The translations under genes were made by a program, and so were the position numbers. This document shows, piece after piece, positions 1 to 6,568 of a stretch of DNA of 23,510 bases (its first letter is position 1; each line of letters opens with the position of its first letter). The DNA comes from JANNAT01 sp031422555 (GTDB taxonomy: Bacteria > Pseudomonadota > Alphaproteobacteria > Rhodobacterales > Rhodobacteraceae). Below the pieces are notes generated by a model. The model ran no database searches, had not been told where the DNA came from, and saw nothing but the letters and a program-made list of their open reading frames with translations. Location of the stretch: assembly GCA_031422555.1 (NCBI GenBank), contig JANPLZ010000008.1, positions 1 through 23,510 of the forward strand, written 5' to 3'.

Positions 1-330
1 CCGATCCTTGCTTCGGCGGGGGAATTCATGATGACCGGGGACGCGACCCGGCGCTACCGCCCGGTGCTGGAGCGGATGAATGCGGGCGGGGTGCCCGGCT
101 TTGCGCGCGGCGGCATGATCGGGGCGGCACGATCTGGCAGCGGCGGTGGGTTTTCAGGGGCGGCACCTGTCATCCATAACCACATCAATTTGCATTCCGC
201 GACCGGCAACCAAGAAATTCAGGACATGGTGGCGCGCGGCGTATCGCTGGGCATTACCGCCAACAACCGCGAAGTCATTCCGCTTATTGTGAAGGACGTC
301 AGCCGCAATCCAAGGGTAAGTGGGCGCTGA
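1..330 (+). CDS. Phage tail tape-measure protein, C-terminal end (partial)
   Basis: The reading frame is open from the first base, so this is the 3' end of a gene that begins outside the window; the internal ATG codons near base 28 are unlikely to be a real start. The visible 109 residues begin PILASAGEF and continue with an ATRRYRPVLERMNAGG-type segment and Gly/Ser/Ala-rich low-complexity sequence. That layout is typical of the C-terminal tail of siphophage tape-measure proteins, which set tail length and occupy the tail tube lumen. The stop codon overlaps the next start by one base (TGATG), so translation of the following tail gene is probably coupled. Identification rests on this short C-terminal signature plus the position immediately before tail-tip genes. 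Confidence 0.72.
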   Translation, partial: PILASAGEFMMTGDATRRYRPVLERMNAGGVPGFARGGMIGAARSGSGGGFSGAAPVIHNHINLHSATGNQEIQDMVARGVSLGITANNREVIPLIVKDVSRNPRVSGR

Positions 331-977
331 TGGCACTGACATTCCCCCTTGCCATAACCCAGTTTTTCAACCTGTTGCCGATCGAGCAGATCACGTTTGA
401 TTGCCCCGAGCAAAACCAAGAATCGCAAACCGGCCAAGGCGAGCGGATCAGTGCCGCGCTTGCACCCATGCTGTGGACAGCGGAGGTGCGCCTTGGGGTC
501 ATGATGATGGCCGAGAGCGCGCAGTTTGAGGCGCTGCTGGATGTGCTGCGCGCAACAGGGCGGACGTTTTACGCCTATGATGTGCGGCGGCGGTTTCCGA
601 TGGCCGATCCCACGGGATCAATCCTTGGGTCGTCGGCCCCGGTGATCGCCAGTCTGCCAAATGCGCGCGAGATCACGATCAGCGGGTTGCCTGCCGGATA
701 TCAACTGACGGCGGGCGATTATCTGTCGTTTGACTATGGCGGCCGTCGCGCCTTGCACCGGCTGGTGTCGGGCGCTGTGGCCAGTGGCGGTGGTGTGACC
801 CCAGTGTTTGAGGTGACCCCAAGTATCCGCGCCGGTGCGGCGGTATCGGCCCCTGTGGGTCTGATCCGGGCGTCATGCAAGGCCACGCTGGTGGCGGGAT
901 CGGTATCGAAGGGCAGCACCAAGAACGGTATCACCCGCGATATGACGTTCCGCATCCAGCAAACGTTGGGCCTTTAG
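330..977 (+). CDS. Phage tail protein, distal-tail/tail-tip region
   Basis: This 215-residue protein follows the tape measure directly and precedes the tail-tip genes, the place where siphophages and gene transfer agents encode the distal tail protein. It is predicted soluble, with no signal peptide or membrane segment and a strand-rich, Gly/Ala/Val-rich composition. The centre (roughly residues 110-180) has the alternating hydrophobic pattern expected of a beta-sandwich, and the C-terminus (about 190-215) ends with a RDMTFRIQQTLGL strand-like segment. The start overlaps the upstream stop by one base. I do not recognise a named family with certainty. It is not obviously the DUF2460 protein found at this place in gene transfer agents. 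The role in tail-tip assembly is inferred from position. Confidence 0.6.
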   Translation: MALTFPLAITQFFNLLPIEQITFDCPEQNQESQTGQGERISAALAPMLWTAEVRLGVMMMAESAQFEALLDVLRATGRTFYAYDVRRRFPMADPTGSILGSSAPVIASLPNAREITISGLPAGYQLTAGDYLSFDYGGRRALHRLVSGAVASGGGVTPVFEVTPSIRAGAAVSAPVGLIRASCKATLVAGSVSKGSTKNGITRDMTFRIQQTLGL

Positions 978-978
978 C

Positions 979-1581
979 ATGCGCAGCTTTACCGCCCCCG
1001 AAATCGCCTATCTGCAAAACCGTACCGGCTATAAGGTCCAAGTTCTGGTCTGGGTGCAGCCTCGCAATCCGGCCACGGGCTTGCGCGTTGGCATGGGGTT
1101 CTGGACCGGCGAGCAGGACGCCACCTTTACCATCGCGGGCAGCCCGCGTGCCTACACCGGCGGTGGGCGGTTGGTCAGCATTGATCCGATCGTCATGGAG
1201 GCTGGCCTGACGGTGCGCATGCAGCGCATCACCATGCAGCCCTTGTTTGCCGAAGTAGCGCAGTTTCTGCGCGGCTATAATGCGTGGCGCGCGCCGGTCG
1301 AAATTCACCGGGCGTTCTTTAACACCGAAACCGATGCCTTGATTGCAGCCCCGCACCGCGTTTGGCGCGGGGTGCTGGATGAGGCCCCGATCCAGACACC
1401 GCAAATTGGCGGCGAGGCGGTGGCCGAGCTGACCCTTGCCAGCGCCACCGAGGCGTTGACGCATGGATCAACCTTGACCAGCAGCGATGCCGTCCAGTCG
1501 CTGCGCGCAGGCGACCGGATGATGCGGTATGTGGGCGTCACCGGCCAAGTCGATGTGTTCTGGGGGACCAAACGCAAATGA
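979..1581 (+). CDS. Phage tail-tip/hub-region protein
   Basis: This 200-residue protein begins one base after the previous stop and overlaps the next start by 4 bp (ATGA), so it belongs to the same tail operon. No membrane segment or signal peptide is visible. The N-terminal half contains a YKVQVLVWV strand and a FWTGEQDATFTIAG segment; the middle has VMEAGLTVRMQRITM followed by QPLFAEVAQFLRGYN, and then RVWRGVLDEAPIQTP near residue 125-140. By order (tape measure, distal tail, this, peptidase-like, large tail tip) it sits where hub proteins such as DUF2163-type proteins occur, but I cannot confirm that family from sequence. The function as a baseplate/hub component is inference from context. 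Confidence 0.58.
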   Translation: MRSFTAPEIAYLQNRTGYKVQVLVWVQPRNPATGLRVGMGFWTGEQDATFTIAGSPRAYTGGGRLVSIDPIVMEAGLTVRMQRITMQPLFAEVAQFLRGYNAWRAPVEIHRAFFNTETDALIAAPHRVWRGVLDEAPIQTPQIGGEAVAELTLASATEALTHGSTLTSSDAVQSLRAGDRMMRYVGVTGQVDVFWGTKRK

Positions 1582-1982
1582 GAGTGCCGGATTGGAAAAC
1601 ACAGTTGATCGCCTATTTGGCAGATGCCGCGCGCACCCCGTTTCAGCCGGGCGTGCATGACTGTGCGCTGTTTTCGGCGGGCGCTGTGCTGGCCATGACA
1701 GGGGTGGATTTCGCCGCTGATTGGCGGGGCCGCTATACCACTTTAACAGGGGGTTTAAGGGTGCTGCGAAGGGCTGGTTACACCGATCACATTGATCTGG
1801 CGGCGCGGAACTTTGCCGAAGTGCCGACCGCTTTTATGCATCTGGGCGATCTTGCCGTGATCCCAACGCCCGAAGGCCCGATGCTGGGTGTGGTGCAGGG
1901 CGAGGGTGTCTATGTTCTAAGCCTGACCCACATGATCATTGAACCAAGGGCGCGTGCCACGCGCGCGTTCAAGGTGGACTGA
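1578..1982 (+). CDS. DUF6950/NlpC-P60-like tail protein
   Basis: This 134-residue protein carries an HDCALFSAGAV segment with Cys29, matching the nucleophile region of phage NlpC/P60-like proteins of the DUF6950 type that are encoded just before the large tail-tip protein. These are thought to be cell-wall peptidases or structural relatives that help the tail cross the peptidoglycan. The rest of the fold fits: a MHLGDLAVIP segment (residues 87-96) followed by a GVVQG strand (104-108). The usual His after the 'G-D' strand is not evident, because the G-V-V-Q-G strand has no histidine, so activity is uncertain and a structural role is possible. It overlaps the previous gene by 4 bp and the next by 1 bp. 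Confidence 0.7.
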   Translation: MRVPDWKTQLIAYLADAARTPFQPGVHDCALFSAGAVLAMTGVDFAADWRGRYTTLTGGLRVLRRAGYTDHIDLAARNFAEVPTAFMHLGDLAVIPTPEGPMLGVVQGEGVYVLSLTHMIIEPRARATRAFKVD

Positions 1983-4900
1983 TGCCCGCACTCGTCACTG
2001 GCATCGCAGGCGTTCTGACCGCGTTCAAGGCAACGGCGATTGGCACCTGGCTGACCGGCACCTTTACAGGCCGGTTGCTGGCATCCGTTGCCCTGTCGGC
2101 ATTGCAGGGCGCGCTGATCGGGCAGCCTGCGGATGCGGGGTTTACCAGCCAATACACCGCCACCGGCGGCACCAATCCCTGTTCGTTTATCGTCGGCTTT
2201 AGTGCCACGGCGGGGCAAGAGATTTGCCCGCCGATGACGCATGGCAAAGCAGGCAAAACGCCGAACGCTTACCTGACCTATGTCATTAAACTGGGTGATA
2301 TTCCGGGGCAAAGTCTGCAAGGCATGCAGATTGACGGGGCAGCTGTCAGCCTTGGATCAACGCCGCACCCCGATTATGGGTTACCCGTGACCGGGCGATA
2401 CGCAGGCTATGCGTGGTTCAAATATTACAACGGCAGCCAGACCGTGGCTGACCCGATGCTGCTGGCCAAATATGGCAGCTATCCCGAACGGCCTTGGTTG
2501 GCCGACATGATCGGGATCAACATGTGCTATGTCATCATGACGTTCCGTTATAACCGGGAACTTTTTGGCGGATTGCCGCAGGGTCTGTGGGAATGTGGCG
2601 GTGTGCCGTTTTATGACCCGCGCAAAGACACAACCGTCGGCGGGTCGGGCGTGCATCGCTGGGCCACGCCCGCGACGTGGGAAACCACCGTCAACCCGCA
2701 AGTGATCAACTACAACATAGCGCGCGGCGTCACCTTGCCCGGATTGGGCGTTTGGGGCGGTGACTTTGTGGCTGAAGACCTGCCCTTGGGCAACTGGTTT
2801 ACGGCGATGAATGAATGCGATGTGCTGAAGGACACGCCCGCCACAGCGCAGTTTCGGGCGGGCATGGAAATACGGGTCAACATGGAACCCGCTGGCGTGA
2901 TGGACGAGATGAACCGGGCCAGCACGGGGCAGTTTGCCGAAACCTGCGGCGTCTTGAAAGTGCGGGTTGGCGGGCCGGGGTTGCCGGTGCTGTTCATCAC
3001 CGACAATGATATCATCGTATCGAAGCCGCAAGATTATCAGCCGTTTCCCAACGCTGCTGGCCGTCAAAACGGCATCGAGGCGCGCTATCCCGATCCGGCA
3101 CAGGTGTGGCAGCCTATCGCGGCACCGCCCCTTTACAACGCCACATGGGAGGCCGAGGACGGCGCGCGCCGCGTGACCAGCCTTGATCTGCGCGCCTGCC
3201 CTTTCCCCAAACAATGCTACCGCGTGATGAAATCCTACATCACCGATGCGCGCCGCAACCGCAGCCACGGGCAAACTTTGCCCCCGGATGCCGCCATTCT
3301 TGAGCCGCTGGATGTCTACGGCTGGACGTCCGATGCCAATAGCTATGCAGCCAAACTGTTCGAAGTGTCGCAGATTGCCGACGATCTGCTGACAGTTCTG
3401 CAGCAAGTCTCAAACCGCGAATGCGACCCTGCCGATTTTGTGCCACCCACGGGGTTGGTTGTGCCAGCGGCAGTGTCATCCGCCCCTGCGATCCCGGTGG
3501 CGCAAACGCTGCCCGGTTGGGCGGTATCGGGTTACATCATCGCTGACGGGGCCAGCGTTGCCCGCGCACCTGGTGGGATCGGCATTTGGGACGGGGCGGA
3601 GTTGGATGATGCCACGGGCGTGCAGTATCAGGTGCGGGTTTTCTTGACCGGACAAGTGATTGAAGAGGGGTTCGTCAGCAATGTGTTGGCGGGCCGCGTC
3701 GTGGCATCGAAAGGCATCTTGCGCAACACCGGCTACGAGATGCGCGCGCTGTTGGTGGTTGAGGGTCGCGCCAGCACTTGGACGGCCTGGACGTATTTTC
3801 TGAGCCCTGACATCGCCCCGGTGCAGGTGGGTGATATTGGGGCGGGCGCGGTCAACAATGCCAACCTTCTATCGCCCGTGTTTGGCACCGCGATCACGCG
3901 CGACCCTGCAACGCGGGACATATCGGCATGGCAGGACGGACAGAATGCCTTTCTTGTGTCTGATAATTCGGGGCCGTTTGGCGACACGGCAATTGCTTGT
4001 GCCACAAATTCCCAAGCTGTTTTTGAAAAGCGCAGCCCAATCGACGCACTGAAAGATCACATCGCAACTATAACTATTCGGCAATCGTCAGGGTCAAATA
4101 CTGCGTTTCTGCTTGTGGCTTTTGAAGATGCCGCTGGGACAAATCTTGATGCCTCCGCACCGGGTGCGGTTGGTTGGCCCGGCTACGACACTTTCGCTTA
4201 TTTTGGTTTGCTGAACCAGACGTGCCCAGCAGTTTGGACCACTTACAACGTGGCCTTTGGCCCTAACGAGACAGCGAAAATTCCAACCGGGGCCACGCAT
4301 TGCCGCATCGGCTGGCTGAATATGTTCTCTGCCGGGGTGGGCCAGCAGCGGATCAAGCGGGCGTATATCCAAGAAAAAGTCGGCAACGGGCAGCTCGGCA
4401 ATAGCGCTGTTGGTCTTGGAAACATGGTTGGCGGCACATATGGCGGTGCGGCGGAAAATCCTGATCCGAATTTCACCGACGCATCGGCATGGAGCGATGG
4501 AACGCCGCCAAATATTGTCACGATAACTGATGGCGTCGCTGGCAACAAAGCGATGCGCGGTGTTGCAGGCACTGACCCTTATTTCTACAGCAAGAAGTTT
4601 GCGGTCAACCCGTCAAAACCATACATCCTGCGAGCCATTCATCGGAAGTCAGGCACGCCTGATGGCAACCTCTATCTGCGGGCGTATCATTTTGATGCGG
4701 CCAACGCCCCTTTGGGCTTTTCAGAAAACATCTTCCTTCCTGCCCAGATTTTCACCACCTTCACCTCTTTCACTTCTGGCGTTCTGACCCTTCCGGCGAC
4801 CACTGCATTCGTGCAACTGGTGGCAATCATGAACAACGGCGGCACGGTTGGCGCGGGCGGTTATCATGAATTACAGGCGTTCCGGTTGGATGAACAGGTC

Positions 4901-5338
4901 GGGTCTGGGCTGATTGCGGGCGGTGCCGTGACCCGTCCAGCCATTTTAACCGGCGCTGTCTCAGATACCGTCTTGGGTGCGCTGATTGGGCCAATTACAA
5001 CACCCGTGGCCGGATCGGCGGTCTTAACGATTGCGACCGGCCCGATTGGCAATCATCAACTCTGGCGGGCAGGCCTTTCGCTGGAACATTTTGTAGGCGG
5101 TGGTCAAGCTCAAGTTCTGGCACTGCAAAAACGCTTCAAGTTTGCAGGTGCATGGGGGCCTTGGATCGAAGTAGCAACTGTTTCGGCAGGTCTTGCGTGG
5201 GACGCAGACGGAGCTTCAACGGGATTCAGTGCAACCTATGATGATGCTGAATTTCGACTTTTTGTAAATTCTCGCACGGCCGTTCCAGCTAACAATCTTC
5301 GCAACATCCGCCTGACCGCCACGAATGTGGTGCGGTGA
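1982..5338 (+). CDS. Phage tail-tip host-specificity protein (J-like)
   Basis: At 1118 residues this is the largest tail gene in the window and encodes the tail-tip fibre/central protein that binds the host. Residues 1-50 are hydrophobic and Ala/Gly-rich. Residues about 80-480 form the conserved body, with a GVPFYDPRKD motif and a VNPQVINYNIARG segment that I associate with J-like proteins of siphophages of alphaproteobacteria. A fibronectin-like region spans about 488-610 (PTGLVVP to TAWTYFLSP). After that come two carbohydrate-binding-like beta-sandwich modules, about 640-790 and 825-965, each introduced by a D-x-S-A-W motif, and a final domain of about 975-1118. Short Gly/Ala/Asn linkers separate them. 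Bases 3950-5300 are noticeably more AT-rich than the rest, suggesting a separately acquired receptor-binding part. Gene overlaps of one base on both sides suggest coupling. Confidence 0.82.
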   Translation: MPALVTGIAGVLTAFKATAIGTWLTGTFTGRLLASVALSALQGALIGQPADAGFTSQYTATGGTNPCSFIVGFSATAGQEICPPMTHGKAGKTPNAYLTYVIKLGDIPGQSLQGMQIDGAAVSLGSTPHPDYGLPVTGRYAGYAWFKYYNGSQTVADPMLLAKYGSYPERPWLADMIGINMCYVIMTFRYNRELFGGLPQGLWECGGVPFYDPRKDTTVGGSGVHRWATPATWETTVNPQVINYNIARGVTLPGLGVWGGDFVAEDLPLGNWFTAMNECDVLKDTPATAQFRAGMEIRVNMEPAGVMDEMNRASTGQFAETCGVLKVRVGGPGLPVLFITDNDIIVSKPQDYQPFPNAAGRQNGIEARYPDPAQVWQPIAAPPLYNATWEAEDGARRVTSLDLRACPFPKQCYRVMKSYITDARRNRSHGQTLPPDAAILEPLDVYGWTSDANSYAAKLFEVSQIADDLLTVLQQVSNRECDPADFVPPTGLVVPAAVSSAPAIPVAQTLPGWAVSGYIIADGASVARAPGGIGIWDGAELDDATGVQYQVRVFLTGQVIEEGFVSNVLAGRVVASKGILRNTGYEMRALLVVEGRASTWTAWTYFLSPDIAPVQVGDIGAGAVNNANLLSPVFGTAITRDPATRDISAWQDGQNAFLVSDNSGPFGDTAIACATNSQAVFEKRSPIDALKDHIATITIRQSSGSNTAFLLVAFEDAAGTNLDASAPGAVGWPGYDTFAYFGLLNQTCPAVWTTYNVAFGPNETAKIPTGATHCRIGWLNMFSAGVGQQRIKRAYIQEKVGNGQLGNSAVGLGNMVGGTYGGAAENPDPNFTDASAWSDGTPPNIVTITDGVAGNKAMRGVAGTDPYFYSKKFAVNPSKPYILRAIHRKSGTPDGNLYLRAYHFDAANAPLGFSENIFLPAQIFTTFTSFTSGVLTLPATTAFVQLVAIMNNGGTVGAGGYHELQAFRLDEQVGSGLIAGGAVTRPAILTGAVSDTVLGALIGPITTPVAGSAVLTIATGPIGNHQLWRAGLSLEHFVGGGQAQVLALQKRFKFAGAWGPWIEVATVSAGLAWDADGASTGFSATYDDAEFRLFVNSRTAVPANNLRNIRLTATNVVR

Positions 5339-5745
5339 TGCAGTATTTTGCGACCATGGACGCGACCGGAACCTATCCCCAAGAACTGCGGGGCTTTATC
5401 GATCAAGACGGCGACACGCCACCGGGTATGGTTGTAATGCCCCAAGGCAAAACCATTGAAGAATACGGCGCTTTAATGCTGATCGAGGGCGCTTGGACGA
5501 TCCGTCCCGCAGTCCAAAAGCCTGCGATCCGGCAAACGCAGACCGGGTTTGAGGTGCGGTTTGACAATGCCCCTGCTGGATCGACCTGCACTATTTTCGA
5601 TCTCGACTACATGGTCATGCTGGGTGCGGTTGCCGCCGAAGCGCTGACAATCGAGTTCGAAATAGCCGAGGCTGGACGGTATCAGTTGGACGTGGTGGCC
5701 CCGCTGCCATGGCTGGGGCTGACACTCAACGTGGTGCTGGAATGA
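5338..5745 (+). CDS. Tail-associated protein of unknown function
   Basis: The protein has 135 residues from the ATG at 5338, which overlaps the previous stop by one base; a GTG one codon upstream (5335) is possible but less likely. The N-terminus (MQYFATMDATGTYPQELRGF) reads like a short fibre-assembly or tail-accessory protein, and the C-terminal half (about 65-135) is strand-rich with a YQLDVVAPLPWL segment. There is no signal peptide or membrane helix. Position between the receptor-binding tail tip and a DUF4376-like protein suggests a tail-fibre accessory or chaperone role. I do not recognise a family. The stop overlaps the next start by 4 bp. Confidence 0.62.
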   Translation: MQYFATMDATGTYPQELRGFIDQDGDTPPGMVVMPQGKTIEEYGALMLIEGAWTIRPAVQKPAIRQTQTGFEVRFDNAPAGSTCTIFDLDYMVMLGAVAAEALTIEFEIAEAGRYQLDVVAPLPWLGLTLNVVLE

Positions 5746-6173
5746 TCAGGATCGCACGCAATCCGGATGTTGTCCGGCAGGTTGAAACAGATACTGCAGA
5801 GCAGATCGTGCGGACATTCCGCGATGCGGTCAACGTCAAACGGGCGCGGCTTTTGGCCGGGGGCACCGATGTTGACGTGACAGGGTATGGCGTGGTGGCG
5901 CTGCAGGGCCGCCCCGAGGATCAGACTCTGATTCAGGGATTGGCCTTTGGGGCGCAACTGCGGTTGAGCCTTGGCGATCTGGTGACACAGATGCCGTTTC
6001 TTGATCGGCAAAACGTCGCGCATCTTTTGACCCCACAGCAGATGATCGAAGTCTGGCGCAAGGGGGCGGCGTTCGTGTCTGCGGTTTACGAACAGTCTTG
6101 GGTCATCAAGGGCATGGACCCCGTTTTGACGGATTTAGAGGATGCGAATGTATGGCTGAAGGTGAAGAAATGA
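5742..6173 (+). CDS. DUF4376-like tail-fibre-associated protein
   Basis: The chosen start is the ATG at 5742 (ATGA overlap with the previous stop), giving 143 residues; a start at 5709 would overlap the neighbour by 37 bases and is unlikely. Residues about 20-125 show an R/K-rich helix, then a GVVALQGRPEDQTLIQGL segment, and an LTPQQMIEVWRKG helix. This arrangement (short strand pair, helix with 'D-x-x-T-L-x-Q-G-L', then 'L-T-x-x-x-M-x-x-V') resembles DUF4376 domains often found at the ends of phage tail-fibre or fibre-assembly proteins. The assignment is by pattern, not by search. The function, likely in fibre assembly or attachment, is inferred from position after the host-specificity gene. 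Confidence 0.58.
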   Translation: MIRIARNPDVVRQVETDTAEQIVRTFRDAVNVKRARLLAGGTDVDVTGYGVVALQGRPEDQTLIQGLAFGAQLRLSLGDLVTQMPFLDRQNVAHLLTPQQMIEVWRKGAAFVSAVYEQSWVIKGMDPVLTDLEDANVWLKVKK

Positions 6174-6538
6174 CCCGTCCTGACCCGATTGCCGATCTGA
6201 AATCCCGGTTCGTCTATACCCGCGACACCCGCGACCGCTGGACATTGCTGTCTGCCCCAACCGGCCCACTAAAGGGCGACTGCGAGGATTGGGCCTATAC
6301 CGCCCTGTGGCTATGCGCTGGCAAGTCGTGGTTGCGGTTTTGGTGGCTGATCTGCACGTTTCAGGCGGTGCTGTGGTGGACCAAATTTCACGGCACGGGC
6401 GAGCCGCATGTCATGTTGTGGGTGCGGGGCCGGGGTTGGACCGACAGCTATTATCCGGACTGGTCGCCCGCGCCACGCCATCCCAAACGGTGGCCCTATC
6501 TCGCGCCAGTTTTGGCTGTGGTGTTGCTGGTGAAATGA
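6170..6538 (+). CDS. Small papain/transglutaminase-like (BTLCP-like) protein with C-terminal membrane segment
   Basis: The start at 6170 overlaps the previous stop by 4 bp and gives 122 residues. The sequence has a GDCEDWAY motif (Cys38), an EPHVMLWV motif (His80) and a GWTDSYYPDW segment (Asp92). That Cys-His-Asp order and spacing, with 'GDCEDYA' and 'H-x-x-L-x-V', are the signature of transglutaminase-like cysteine proteinases (DUF920/BTLCP group). If active it would be a cysteine peptidase or amidase acting on the cell envelope or on tail proteins. Residues 54-70 are Trp-rich and hydrophobic, and the last about 15 residues (PYLAPVLAVVLLVK) look like a membrane anchor. The small size and membrane segments are unusual for the family. 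Activity is inferred, not shown. Confidence 0.55.
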   Translation: MTRPDPIADLKSRFVYTRDTRDRWTLLSAPTGPLKGDCEDWAYTALWLCAGKSWLRFWWLICTFQAVLWWTKFHGTGEPHVMLWVRGRGWTDSYYPDWSPAPRHPKRWPYLAPVLAVVLLVK

Positions 6539-6568
6539 CGATGAACACAGGTTTAGCGGGGGCTTAAA

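Noticed and set aside
28..330. A 100-residue ORF starting with ATG at base 28
   Set aside because: The frame is open upstream to the window edge and its sequence matches a tape-measure C-terminus, so it is a fragment and not a separate gene.
2381..3406. Long antisense ORF (341 residues) inside the tail-tip gene
   Set aside because: It overlaps a strongly supported coding frame; high GC creates long antisense frames, and its translation is low-complexity with no family motif.
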